A DNA stretch of 64,000 nucleotides, from assembly GCF_007655135.1 (NCBI RefSeq), contig NC_045129.1, positions 24,278,274 through 24,342,273 on the forward strand, read 5' to 3'. The notes under the pieces were generated by a model. It searched no databases and had not been told where the DNA came from. It worked only from the letters and a program-made list of their open reading frames with translations. Positions 23,665-35,404 of this stretch are shown one piece after another. The translations under genes were made by a program, and so were the position numbers. The stretch comes from Punica granatum (Eukaryota > Streptophyta > Magnoliopsida > Myrtales > Lythraceae). The first letter of the stretch is position 1; each line of letters opens with the position of its first letter.

Positions 23665-24272
23665 GCTTGGCGACTCCACTAGAGATACTTAGAGGGTTCG
23701 GGCTCGATTCCGCTTGCCTGCTTGCATGTTTATTTACCGCTTTTCGTACATTTATTTTCAAGCACATTTATTCCTTGCATTTGCATCGCATCATTCTAGC
23801 AGGTTCTTAGGTACCTTGTCCGAAATCCCACGGGCACCAAAATAGGAAGCTAGGTTAGTTAGAGGTTCCGAGTAAGGGAACGGATCGAGTCGGCTATGCC
23901 ACCGAACCGGCCCCCAAAGATCCTCGCTCGATTTCAAGGAATTCACACCCTTGTATCGGGAGCCCCCATTCCTAGTTAGTGGTTCTCCCAGTAGAGCCGA
24001 AAACCATGCATACATAGGGACCGTCATGCTGGACCCATTTTTGCCCCCATACCAACAACCGACCCAAAAAGTCGAGTCCTTGAGTCGGCCCGTAGTTTTT
24101 TCTTTAGGACGGGCATTTTGTGTTTTTCTATAAGAACGAGTGATGTATACTGTAAAAAACGTGACTATAGTTTATCTTTCCGCACTGCATGCATTATTTC
24201 TGAAAAACTTAAGGCATTACACTGATTTGATTCTTAAGGCGTTAAGCCGACATCTCCTCCATCTAGGTAAGG
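23665..24272 (+). other. Element B leader
   Basis: 608 bp between the 5' LTR and ORF1. It holds the PBS, several short upstream ATGs and a candidate splice donor TAG|GTAAGG at 24267, just before the former ORF1 start. No coding sequence is recognised. Confidence 0.75.
23668..23685 (+). other. Element B primer binding site
   Basis: TGGCGACTCCACTAGAGA, 3 bp after the LTR end. It is not the initiator-Met type. Ogre-type elements are known to use tRNA-Arg, and this is the likely primer here, but I cannot check the tRNA. Confidence 0.75.
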
Positions 24273-25769
24273 ATCGACCGTCCGGCTCCTGGCCTCAGAC
24301 TCGAAGCGATCACCCCACCAAGGCAAGACATCATGCGTATTTGGAGGACTCTCCGACTGGTGGATCACACATTCAGGGCATCATCGGAGATATGGTCATG
24401 TTCACGGAAACTCCGGTGGATTGGATCTTCTTGAGGACCACCATGGAGTTTTGGGACCCCGAACATGCAGTATTCAACTTCCAGGGGACGGAGTTGACAC
24501 CCACAATCGAGGAGTACACGGCACTCATCCAGAGGCCCACGTCCACGACCCAAGGCATATTCGTGCCCAACCCGTTCGCGACCATTCGGAGTCAGCTCTC
24601 CAGCCTCCTCGGCATACCTACCCCAAGACATCCACGAAGAGCTTCACCAAGGATGGGATCACGGCATCAGGATCGCGTGGCTCTCCGATTGGACGCTCCT
24701 CCGCGCATTGACACCCTCGACAGCATCCTATCAGCGTGACGCATGTCATGGATTCCTGCTCTTAGTCTTTGGCACTCTCCTGTTCCCGTACTCGCCGAAC
24801 CTCATTGACGAGGCTATAGCCCAAGTCGTCCTCCAAGCGGTGGGAGGCCATAGTTACGTGGAGGCTTTACTAGCCGAGACCGTTCGGTCTCTAGACTATG
24901 TTAGAGAGGTTCGGCGCGGCAGGATAAGGGGATTCCTGCACCTACTGCAGATTTGGCTTCTCGCCCATATCCGCCCCTTTTGCTCATCACATCCGTTCTC
25001 CTACATCGCCGACGAGCGCTCGCTGATCGAGCGCCTGGTACCGGTTATCCCACCTCCCAAGCACAGCTTCTCGGAATGGAGGCACTTTTGGCGCGAGCTG
25101 ACGCCCACATGGTTCCTATGGGTCGCTCGATGGAATCCCGGCGGCCCAATGATCACAGGATGTCCCGGAATTGTGGGAGTCCCCTTTCTTAGCCACTTGG
25201 GGAGCACGCTCATATTCCCCGGCCGGGTAATCAGACAACTCGGCGGCCTACAGGACATCCCCGCCAAGGCGGACCGCCTACCTTTCCGCATCCAATGGGC
25301 CGACTCTACATCCACGGCCCCCGCAAGATTCCTACAGATTCGGGAAATCCGCCGCCAACGGGACGCTAGCACCATACAGCGTCTGTACTTCCCCGAGCAC
25401 CCCACCGATGAGGAGCGAGCATTCTCCGCCACATTAGCATACGTGGCCCGGTTCTACCCGCAGGGATCGACACCACCACAACGGTCCCAGGCCACCCCGA
25501 CTCCTCCAGCTATATCTACCCCCGCTCCCGAAGCCGAAAGCTCCACCCAAGCGGCCATGCACGCGGAGCTACGGGCCATCAGGGAGGAACGAGATAGGCT
25601 CCGTTGCGAGCTCGTTGATTCCCGCACAAAGGTCGCGGACTACAGGGAGCTTCAGACGGAGTTGGCTCGAGCACGCGCTCGAGTCGCGCATCTAGACAGG
25701 GAGATGGTCCGCCTGAGCGCGAGGTTGGACCGAGTGCAGGCAAGGGCGCGCGAGATTGCCCACCCCTAG
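24273..25769 (+). pseudogene. ORF1 of element B (plant-mobile-domain-like), broken
   Basis: Counterpart of C's ORF1 (43118-44617). The start codon has become ATC (24273-24275). Four bases are missing near 24374 and one is added near 24620; together they restore the frame, so the rest reads open to 25769. The N-terminal two thirds resembles the DUF7745 / plant-mobile-domain-like proteins of plant Tat elements: a short all-alpha opening, a FWDPEHAVFNFQGTELTPTIEEY-like segment (quoted in part), and LWVARWNPGGP further on. The last ~90 residues are Glu/Arg-rich with heptads, a likely coiled coil. The function of ORF1 in Ogre elements is unknown; mobile domains occur both in transposons and in host silencing factors. 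Confidence 0.8.
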
Positions 25770-26084
25770 GATTAGCGGACCCGCCCATTTTCTGCCCTCG
25801 CTCAGACCTACGCCGCTCTCAACCGGCAACCGAGTGTAAAGGGATGTCGGCTTTACGTTTATGTTCCTTTTCTTTCGCGCGTTCTATTTTGTAAAACTAT
25901 GGAACTTGAATCTAATCAATGTAATGACATTAACATTTCGAAAACTCATGCATCTCATACATCTTGCCCCTTTATTTATTCCGCACTTATCATCTCAAAA
26001 TGTCGATTTTGCCCTTACACATTCTTGGAATCTAGGTGATCGCAACTGGCGTCGCACCGTTACCCAACTCGTCAGCGTCTCAGG
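25770..26084 (+). other. ORF1-gag spacer of element B
   Basis: 315 bp without coding sequence. It carries two possible splice acceptors, TCTAG (ends 26035) and CTCAG (ends 26083); the second lies directly before the gag ATG. Confidence 0.5.
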
Positions 26085-28767
26085 ATGGCGGAAGGGGATC
26101 GAGTCGATATCTCCGAAGAAGTCAACCCACCGGTTCCAGCCCATTCTCAACCACCCCCGATGCACGCTCCGCCACCTCTGACTCCTGCAGGCGTACTCCC
26201 GGTGTATTCGAGCGCCTTTCAGACACATCCCCTGCCCCCGACGTCTTCCGGGGCGCCCCTCCCGCCGGCCTCACTGACTTCATCCGCCTCCGACGACCAA
26301 GCCCGCATCACGGCACTCGAGGGCACGGTCAACCAAATGGCCACCAACATGGCAGAGCTGCTCGCTCTACTTAGGGGACCAAACCGCGCGTCCTTGAGCT
26401 CCACGCCTCCGCCGGGAAAAGAACCAACAGCCGACCCGACTCCTTGGGTTCCGCCGACTCAGGCCACGGAGAACATGGATGCGCCCGTGCCGCCAACACT
26501 GCATATGTCCATGGCTCACCCCTTCACCAGCCCATTTCCGCCGGCCCCCACGGCCGTCCCTCTTCCACCGACGGCATTCTTCACTTCAGATCAGGTCCTA
26601 TCCGCACCGCCACCTGTTTCTATGCTGGTCCCGGCCGCGATCTATGCCGCCCCACCACCGACGGTTTTCCCGGCCTCAAGCGCACCTGCTCCGACTCATC
26701 CTCAAGTCGCAGAGCTTCCCTCCTACCCGCCTCTACAACCTCACACCAGCTTTCCCTACCAAGCACCGCCGCCGATAAACACCACTTTTCCCAAACCGGG
26801 CACGCCGACTCACGTAGCCCAATTCGCCTCGCCGACTCACTTTTTCGCCGAGGCTAACACCGAGCAGGAGCGAAGACTCAAGAGAATGGAAAAAACAATA
26901 CGGACCCTGCAAGCGAATGACGCTTGACCCGACGCACGCTACGGCGACTGTAGCTTATTCCCTAGCATGCGGCTGCCCCCGAAGTTCAAGATCCCAGAGT
27001 TCAAAACCTACGAGGGCACGACGGATCCACGCCACCACCTCCGCCATTATCGGGGGAAGATGCTACAGTATTGGGAGTACGAGGAGTTTGTCATCCATTC
27101 CTTCCAAGACAGCCCGTCGAGATCCGCTCTCGATTGGTTGATGTCGCTAAGGGCCGAGGACATCCCGACGTGGGAGGACCTCTCCCAGAAGTTCACCGAC
27201 CAATACCGGTACTGCGCGGAAGCGCCTCCCACCCTCCTGGAGTTGAGCACCAAAGAGATGGTGCAGGGCCAAAGGTTCGAGGAATACGCCACCAAATGGT
27301 GCGCCCAAGCGGCAAAGCACATCCCTCCGATTAGCGAAGCACAACAGATTCAGCTATTCCACTCCACGCTGAGAGGAGTGTATTACTCGCATTTGTTGGC
27401 CCACACCTCCTCATTCTCCGATCTCATCGAGGCCGGGAAAAAGCTTGACTTGGGCATTAAGCTCGGCAGGATGGAGAACCCCGCCAGTAAAGGAGAGGAG
27501 TCACCGAAGAAGGTCCCCGCGACGTCATCATCTTCCGGCGGGAGAAGAGGGAAGGAAGTTTCGGTGAACGCCGTCAACATGGCACATCAGGCGCCCCAGC
27601 AGTATTCGGTGAATTTCACGTTTGCACCTCCCGTTGCTCCCTCCTATGCCCCACATGCACCTCAATATCGGCTCAACCCACTACTCAACCGATCTACTAT
27701 TCTGCACTACCGCCTCCACCCCCACCTACGGTGCCGTCGCCCATCATCCACCATTATGCCCCTACTCCATCCCAGGCCCCTCAATACCAACCCCCAGCTC
27801 CGAGGGCTTCTCAGCAGACACAACGAGTCCCGCTCCCGCAAAGTCAACAGGGCGGAGCAGTACAACCGCGACCCCGCAGACAATACCCGGCCCTACCGGT
27901 CCCGCTTTCCCACATTTACCGGCAAATTAGTGACAAGATCTGGACAACGGCGTCCGGCCCGAGTTTCGATCCAACCATCCAAGATCAGAGCAAGCAATGC
28001 GAGTACAATCGAGGGGCACCCTAGACAATTGTTGGAGGTTAAGGGAGAGGATCCAGGAGATGATTGATGCGAATGAGCTCGTATTCAATGCTGTAAGATC
28101 TCCGAACGTACAAGCTAATCCCCTCCCCGACCATGGATCGGGTCAGGGGCCCTCCATCAACGTGATCATCGTATGCACATCAGGGGAGGGTGAAAGCGAG
28201 CAAGGTTGTCCCTCTCCCTTCGTGATTGAGTACGTACCCGCAGAAGCCGCAGTCGGGTTCACCGGGATTAACGCACCTCCTGCCCCGCTCGTCATAGATA
28301 TTCCTGCCCGAGAACCATACTCAGACGACAAGGTCCCCTGGACCTATGAGGGAGGTGTCGGGAACCTTGAGCAACAATTCGGCGTCATGGGCATAACCCG
28401 CTCGGGACGGCTATATGAGAGTCCGACAATCACGGACAAAGGAAAGGCACCCACAATAGGAGTTGAGGCCATACCCGAAGCCCCGCCTACTCCGCCCAAG
28501 AAAGTGACCGGAGAAGAAGCTGAAGCCTTCATGAAGATCATCAAGGCAAGCGAATATAAGGTGGTGGAACAGATGGCCAAATCTCCGGCCCATATATCAT
28601 TGCTCGCCCTCCTCCTCGGCTCAGAACCACATAGGGAAGCCCTCCTACGGGTCTTAACGGCTGCACAAGTTCCCAAAGGGACATCTCCGAATCGGATAGA
28701 GGAGACCGTCAGCTCCATCTTCTCCAATACCATCTCATTTTCGGACGATGAGCTCCCCTCTGAATGA
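26085..28767 (+). pseudogene. gag of element B, broken
   Basis: Starts with the ATG at 26085 (CAGGATGGC context, shared with C). The first ~240 residues are Pro/Ala-rich and low-complexity. Then follows the retrotransposon gag capsid domain (about 26965-27480, containing KIPEFKTYEGTTDPRHHL and SALDWLMSL) and a second Pro/Gln-rich linker. The zinc-knuckle region is damaged: CEYNRGAP is cut by a 13-bp deletion near 28020. Other breaks relative to C are TGA at 26925, a one-base loss near 27670 and TGA at 28765. The sequence would form the virus-like particle that packages element RNA. It is not functional here. Confidence 0.88.
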
Positions 28768-29729
28768 TGCGCACATTCCCGGGCGTTGCACATTGTCTGC
28801 AAGTGCAACAACCATATTGTGGGTCGAGTCATGATCGACAACGGCTCCGCGCTCAACGTGTGCCCGGTGACCACTTTGAAACAGCTGAACGTGGATCTCA
28901 ACCGCGTCCGTCCGAGCAAGACTGCGGTCCAACCCTTCGACGGCTCGCGGAGGGAGGTGAACGGGGAAATTGACCTCCTCATAGAGGTCGGCCCGTGCTC
29001 TTTCAGCGTCACGTTCCAAGTGCTCGATATCCCAAATGCCTTCAGCCTACTACTCGGAAGACCTTGGATCCATTCGGCCGGTGCTGTCCCCTCCTCTCTA
29101 CATTAGAAACTGAAATTCATCGTCGAAGAGAGGCTTATCACGGTTAAGGGGGAGGAAGACTACGCCATTTATAAAGAGACGCCGGTCCCATACATCAGCG
29201 TCGGAAACGACAAAAACCTACCCTTTCACTCCTTCGAGACCATCTCCGTCATTCGGGATTACGGAGAGATCGGACCGTCCCGCGCCGACCGCATGATAGG
29301 GAAAGTCCTTTTGCGCCACAACTACATTCCCGGCACCGGCCTTGGGGCGCGCGGGCAAGGGATCAATCGCCCCATTGAAGTTGAGGAGTATAAGCATAGG
29401 AGGGGACTCGGCTTTCGCCCCTCCTGCCATGAAATTATCGAGGCCCGCCGGGGCAACCATCTCCATCGCCTCGCTACGCACTATGGAAGACTCAACAGGG
29501 GCATGCAAGTTCCCCCACTTTCTCACTTCTTCCCCCAACCTCCACTCATCATCGGGAGCACCCTTGACGGCCCTTCCTCGGACCCCGACAACACGCCTGA
29601 CACTTCGCCAACTGTGTATGCCCTCACCGAGGAGATTCCTTCAGGGGTTCACATCCGCCCGGCGTAGGAAAATGAGGAACTCAACAATTGGACCTCAGTC
29701 CCGCACTATTCGGCTATGATCGCCGATGT
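28768..29729 (+). pseudogene. Protease and G-patch of element B, broken
   Basis: Same frame as the preceding gag part. The aspartic protease has the active-site sequence VMIDNGSALNV (DNGS in place of DTG) and ends in LLLGRPWIHSAG. A G-patch follows at about 29292-29420 (GTGLGARGQGI...RRGLGF), a glycine-rich RNA-binding module found after protease in Tat elements and some retroviruses. TAG stops at 29104 and 29665 are CAG in C. The frame reaches ATAGAT-like codons GCC GAT GT at the intron donor (29730). Confidence 0.85.
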
Positions 29730-29942
29730 GTAAGATTTATCTATGTAAAAGATGATTCCTGTGTGTTGGCGCAACCATAGGTCGCACGACGGAAGAGGGA
29801 TTTCTGTTATGGTTTCACGATCCATACTATCAATGAATTCCCTACATGCACTTTTTGAATTCTTGCGTATTCCATTTCCTTCCCTACTCTCCCTCGTTTA
29901 CAGCGTTCTATTTATTCTAAGACGATCCTTTCAATTTTCCAG
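29730..29942 (+). other. Predicted pro-RT intron of element B
   Basis: 213 bp from GTAAGA to a pyrimidine-rich TTTTCCAG. Unspliced RNA meets TAA within the donor (GTG TAA) and ends after protease. Splicing joins GAT GT to G CTC and continues into RT in frame. C has the same sites. An intron between protease and RT is a known feature of Ogre elements. Confidence 0.8.
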
Positions 29943-32150
29943 GCTCCACTCGAATCCAAATCATCGACACGTCGATTCGAACCCGTTCGAAGAGTGTCTC
30001 GGAGAGCCCCGACCCATATACTTCGGGGAAGGGCTCGACGAAGACAGTCAAGTGCCTGAGATTGAAGAGAATTTGCATCGCCTCGAGGATCGCCAGCTCA
30101 CCTCAGTCGAGCCAACGGAGGAGATTAATGTGGGTACCGAAGACGAGCCCCGCAACTTAAAGATTGGCACGGGTCTCGACCCAATGCAACGAGCTCGAAT
30201 GATCGACTTCCTAACAAGATACCAAGAAGTCTTTGCCTGGTCCTAGGCCGACATGCCGGGTCTAGACCCGTCGATAGTAAAGCACTTCCTCCCGCTAGAC
30301 ACTGAGAAGTTCCCGCCCAAACGGCAGCAATTGCGACGGCAACGGGCAAGCCTCCTTCTCCGCATCAAGGAGGAGGTTGTCAAGCAGATCAACGCAGGCT
30401 TTCTCGAAGTTTGTAACTACTCCGAATGGGTGGCAAACATTGTGCCGGTAGAAAAGAAAGATGGAAGGGTTTGAGTCTACGTCGACTACCGAGACCTCAA
30501 CAAGGGTAGCCCCAAAGACAATTTTCCCTTGCCCCACATCGACATACTAGTTGACAACACGGCGCGTCACGCCCAGTTTTCTTTCATGGACGGCTTCTCC
30601 GGATACAACCAAATTCGGATGGCCAAGGAAGACAAGATCAAGACGACGTTCACTACAATGTGGGGGACCTTTTGTTACCGCGTCATGCCTTTCGGTCTCA
30701 AGAATGCCGGGGCAACTTATCAGAGGGCTATGGTTATATTGTTCCACGATATGATGCACAAAGAAGTCAAGGTCTATGTCGACGACATGATTGCCAAGTC
30801 CAAAGAAGGAGAAGATCACCTCGTCAATTTGAAGCGTCTTTTTGACCGCTTAAAAGAGTACAAACTCAGACTTAATCCGGCAAAATGCACGTTTGGCACC
30901 TGATCGGGAAAACTGCTAGGATTCATGGTCAGCGAGCGCGGTATCGAGGTAGATTCGGATAAAGTCAAGGCAATCAAAGAGCTTCCCCCGCCGTCATTGG
31001 TCCGTGAAGTACGAGGCTTTCTAGGGCGATTGAATTACATCGCGCGATTCATTGCAAACCTGACAGACAAATGCCAACCACTCTTTCGCCTGCTCCGCAA
31101 GAACGCGGCGATCGAATGGAATGAAAAATGTCAGAAGGCCTTTGACACCATCAAGGCATATCTGGTTCAGCCGCCGGTATTGGTTCCGCCTACACTAGGC
31201 CGCCCCCTCATACTTTACCTAACTGTACGCCGACAATTGTTAGGATGCATGTTAGGGCAGGAGGAAGAGTCCACACACACGGAGCACACGATCTATTATC
31301 TGAGCAAAAAGTTCACCGACGGAGAGTCCAATTATCCGGAAATCGAGAAGATGTGCTGTGCATTGGTGTGGGTCATGTAGAGGCTCCGACAATACACGCT
31401 TTGTCACACGATCCGCATGCTGTCAAAGGCGGATCCCCTGAAGTATTTACTCGACAGCCCTTCCTCCATGTGGAACATTGCCAAATGGCGTTGTCAGTTG
31501 ACGGAATATGACATCGAATACGTGTCCCGCACCTCGGTTAAGGGGCAGGCGATCGCGGATCATTTGGCAGAATTCCCAATTGAAGACAACACGCCGATTA
31601 ACCCCAACTTCCCGGATGAGGGGATTCTTCAAGTAGATGATGAGGGGGAGAAACCGGAATGGAAGATGTATTTTGACGGCGCCGTCAAATCCACAGGGTC
31701 CGGCATTGGCGCAGTGCTAATATCCCCGGACGGACGCTATTACCTGGTAGCGGCAAAGATCGACTTCCCGTGCACCAATAATGTGGCCGAATACGAGGCA
31801 TGTATTGTTGGTCTACAAGCGGCGATTGATTTCAAGGTAAAAGAGCTAGAAGTATTCGACGACTCTATGCTCACTATCTTCCAAACATTGGGGCAGTGGA
31901 AGACAAAAGATGCGAAGTTAGTGCCATACCACGAGTACCTCGAGAGGTTAACCGAGAACTTCGAAGACATCTCGTTCACCTACACCCCGCACATGAATAA
32001 TCAGTTCCCAGATGCGCTCGCAACGCTTGCCTCCATGGTGAGCATCACAAAGGAAAACCTTATCGAGCCCCTCGAGATTGAGATAACCAAAGGACCGGCA
32101 CACTGCAACGCGATCGAAGCGTCCGAGGCGAAGCGGTGGTACGAAGACAT
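29943..32150 (+). pseudogene. RT, RNase H and archaeal-type RNase H of element B, broken
   Basis: After an acidic tether (LGEPRPIYFGEGLDED), the reverse transcriptase carries KKDGR, MPFGLKNAGATYQRAM and the catalytic YVDD (30775-30786). The gypsy-type RNase H follows (about 31140-31500), but its first catalytic Asp is replaced in LYLTVRRQLLG. A second, archaeal-type RNase H starts near 31670 with YFDGAVKSTGSGIGAVLISP, NVAEYEACIVGL, a DDS motif and NQFPDALATLAS, keeping all acidic positions. Stops at 30244 (TAG), 30472 (TGA), 30901 (TGA) and 31378 (TAG) are sense codons in C. The product copied element RNA into DNA; this copy cannot. Confidence 0.9.
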
Positions 32151-33383
32151 CAAGAACTTTCTAAGAACCGACCAATGCCCTCCATTCGCCTATCGCCGCG
32201 ACCGAAAGACGCTCAGACGCCTCGCGATACACTATTTTTTGAGCGGCGAGATACTTTACCGCCGTTCCTTTGACTCCACGCTCCTTCGGTGTATCGATGA
32301 ACACGAGTCGCGACGTCTTATGGAGGAAGTGCACGGGGGAAACTGTGGACCCCATATGAACGGTCTCATGCTCGCTAAGAAGATCATGCGCCTAGGCTAT
32401 TATTGGTCCACCATGGAGACTGATTGTGTGAAGCATGTCAAACATTGCCACCGATGTCAAGTTTACGCCGATCAGATCAAAGCGCCGCCCAACAAACTAC
32501 GCCCCATGATGGCACCATGGCCCTTTTCAATGTGGGGAATGGATGTGATTGGCCCGATCAATCCCAAAGCGTCTAACGGACATATGTTTATCTTGGTGGC
32601 AATCGATTACTTCACCAAATGGATCGAGGCTATCGCTCTAGCGTCAGTCACTGCAAAAGCCGTGGCCCGCTTTCTCAAACGCGATGTCATTGCCCGATAT
32701 GGAGTCCCGGCGACGATCATCACGGATAATGCAAGAATTTGAACAACAAAGTCATCGACGAGCTTTGTGCCCAATTTAAGATTCAGCACCGCAACTCCAC
32801 TCCATACCGTCCACAAATGAACGGCGCAGTGGAAGTTGCGAACAAAAACATCAAGAAGATCATTGAGAAGATGACGGTGAATTACAAAGATTGGCACGAG
32901 ATGCTCCCTTACGCTCTTTTGGCATACCAAACATCAATCCGGACCTCCATGGGGGCAACTCCATATTCCCTGGTTTACGGCATGGAAGCAGTCCTCCCAA
33001 TTGAGGTTGAAATCCCTTTCATGAGGATCCTTGCCGAAGCCGAACTTGAAGAAGCAGAATGGGCAAAACAGCGTTACGAACAGTTAAACTTCATCGATGA
33101 AAAGAGATTGAAAGCGCTATGCCATGGACAGTGTTACCAGCAAAGAATGGCCCGAGCATTCAATGCAAGAGTCCGTCATCGCGAATTCAACCCCGGCGAC
33201 CTCGTTTTGAGGAAAGTCCTACACGTCACGCTGGACTCCCGGGGAAAGTTCGCGTACAAATACGACGGACCCTTTGTTGTCAAGGAGACCTTCTCCGGGG
33301 GAGCCGTCATTCTGAGCGACATGGACGGGACTGAAAATGCGCTCCTAGTCAATGCCGATGCCATCAAGAAATATTATCCATGA
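32151..33383 (+). pseudogene. Integrase of element B, one frameshift
   Basis: Zinc finger H-H-C-C (HGGNCGPHMNG ... CVKHVKHCHRCQ), then the catalytic core with D at 32542 (GMDVIGP), D at 32725 (IITDN) and E at 32832 (NGAVEVANK), i.e. D-D-35-E after allowing for one missing base near 32737. The C-terminal domain has GMEAVLPIEVEIP and FNPGDLVLRKV and ends at a TGA closing at 33383. No chromodomain is seen, as expected for the Tat lineage. Apart from the frameshift this is the best-kept integrase in the window and the only one with its full C terminus. Confidence 0.9.
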
Positions 33384-33494
33384 CCTCGTGTCCGTTTCCT
33401 TTTATGACATCCTTTTCATTCATCCGTGACTACCCACACTCCCATCATTCTCTTCACCACGAGACCTTCTCGAGAGAAAAGAAGAATAACTCTC

Positions 33495-33781
33495 CCGCTA
33501 GGTCGAAAACCTCTCCGAGGCAGCCTAGGCAAAAGTTAGGGAACGAGAGGCACGACTTAAAATCCCAAAAAAGGGAGTCGTGGCAAAAGGAGAGTATAAA
33601 TCACTTCCTCGCTAGGCTGAAAACCCGCAAAGGGCGGTCTAGGCAAAAGTTAGAGGAACCGAGAGGTGCGATTGGACCCAAACACAGGTGATCGTAGCAA
33701 AAGGTGAGTGTTCATGTGAGAAAAATCAAATAAAATACCCCGCTAGGTCATCGCACATCTCGTGGCCTAGGCAAAAGTTAG
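33495..33781 (+). repeat. Three CTAGG stem-loop-like units in B 3' UTR
   Basis: Units at 33495-33540, 33609-33653 and 33740-33781, spaced 115-130 bp. Each has GCTAGG, 20-25 bases, then (C/T)CTAGGCAAAAGTTAG. The first also has an inner inverted pair CCTC/GAGG. Confidence 0.7.
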
Positions 33782-34404
33782 GGGACAATGTCGGCACGAC
33801 CGCGAAAGAAAGGCAACACTTCCCCGTGAAGCTACATCGAGTAGTGGTTCGGCATTCTTCGACGCAAGCAAACTCTCTTCGGTTCTCCAGACTCGAGACT
33901 CGCCTCGCAATGGGGTCGAATCAATGTATCCTTGATTTGGAGGATCCCATAAGATCCTTCCCTTTACCTTTATGTACATATTCTACGGTTTACCCGTTCC
34001 GAAAAGCCATTCTCCGATAGGGACACGATCGCCTTCCAACGGTCACCAATAGCAAATCCCCGATACATCTTTACGTAGATTCTTCCTACGCATCGTAGTC
34101 TCGTCGACTGAGTGCGACTGACGTTCTTTGTAGGCTTCCATTTCTTTGCGCGCAGGTACGGTCGGGAATCCTGAGAGGAATCTTCTCCCCAACGGACGCG
34201 CGTTTGGCCCATGTAGCAGGTCGCAATCCCGAGCCAAGTGAAGGGCCCAAAAAGGGGAAAACCACTCGACTCCCGCCCAAACCGCAATGAATAACGCCTC
34301 GCATGGCACGAGAATGACTTCGATCCCGAGACGCACCATTTGCCTCTGCCGGCATCTCCGAGATGCCATCGGGCGTCGAAGTCCACTTCTACCTTCCCTA
34401 TACT

Positions 34405-35167
34405 TTAGCAACTTTACTGCTTCTCACGGGCTTCGGCCTAGCAACTTTACTACTTCTCACGGGCTTCGGCCTAGCAACTTTACTGCTTTTCACGGGCTTC
34501 GGCCTAGCAACTTTACTGCTTTTCACGGGTTTCGGCCTAGCAACTTTACTGCTTTCCAAGGGCCTCGGCCTAGCAACTTTACTGCTTTCCACGGGCCTCG
34601 GCCTAGCAACTTTACTGCTTCTCACGGGCTTCGGCCTAGCAACTTTACTGCTTCTCACGGGCTTCGGCCTAGCAACTTTACAGCTTTCCACGGGCCTCGG
34701 CCTAGCAACTTTACTGCTTCTCACGGGCCTCGGCCTAGCAACTTTACTGCTTTGCACGGGCTTCGGCCTAGCAACTTTACTGCTTTCCGCGGGCTTCGGC
34801 CTAGCAACTTTACTGCTTTCCGCGGGCTTCGGCCTAGCAACTTCACTGCTTTCCGCGGGCTTCGGCCTAGCAACTTCACTGCTTTTCACGGGCTTCGGCC
34901 TAGCAACTTTACTGCTTTCCACGGGCCTCGGCCTAGCAACTTTACTGCTTTTCACGGGCCTCGGCCTAGCAACTTTACTGCTTTCCACGGGCTTCGGCCT
35001 AGCGACTTTACTGCTTTTCACGGGCTTCGGCCTAGCGACCTTACTGCTTTTCACGGGCTTCGGCCTAGCGACCTTACTGCTTTCCACGGGCCTCGGCCTA
35101 GCAACTTTACTGCTTTCCACGGGCTTCGGCCTAGCAACCTTACTGCTTTCCACGGGCCTTGGCCCTA
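34405..35167 (+). repeat. 33-bp satellite array of element B (23 units)
   Basis: Twenty-three head-to-tail units, almost all exactly 33 bp, with core ACGGGCTTCGGCCTAGCAAC. The GCAAC junction is specific to B, and later units drift to GCGAC. Because the unit is a multiple of three and lacks stops, long frames run through the array in several phases and on both strands; these are artefacts of the repeat. Confidence 0.95.
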
Positions 35168-35391
35168 CACATACTGTCATGCGGGCTTAGGCCCCTCATC
35201 TACATTCATAATTTTCGCTTCTCAACCTTATGGTTACCCTTTGACAGGTTCGGGCACTTTGGCACATCCTACCTAAGTATCCAACGCGAAGGGGCGAGCT
35301 ACTACAGGGAATGACAACAAGGCGGTCACCGGGACCAAAAAGAGATGCTTCTCATGATCTTTGGTTACCTCCTCTAATCGAGCACGCAACC

Positions 35392-35404
35392 AAAGAGGGG
35401 CAAG
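35392..35404 (+). other. Element B polypurine tract
   Basis: AAAGAGGGGCAAG one base before TGTCAGC, identical to A's. Confidence 0.87.

Noticed and set aside
23668..23685. tRNA gene near the PBS
   Set aside because: Only the short PBS complement is present, with no cloverleaf or A/B box.
24140..24272. Start of ORF1 in B at 24140 (MMYTVKNVTI...)
   Set aside because: Comparison with C places the original start at 24273 (now ATC). The upstream part is leader sequence that happens to be open, in a different frame from the ORF1 body.
26085..33383. Fungal repeat-induced point mutation as the cause of the many stops
   Set aside because: Everything else is plant. Ordinary methylation-linked deamination explains the transitions, and frameshifts and transversions also occur.
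34287..35276. Long open frames (up to 329 codons) with repeated GLRPSNFTAFH-type words, open on both strands
   Set aside because: They are produced by a 33-bp tandem repeat lacking stop codons. The homologous array in A contains 34-bp units that break every frame, and there is no conserved start or end.
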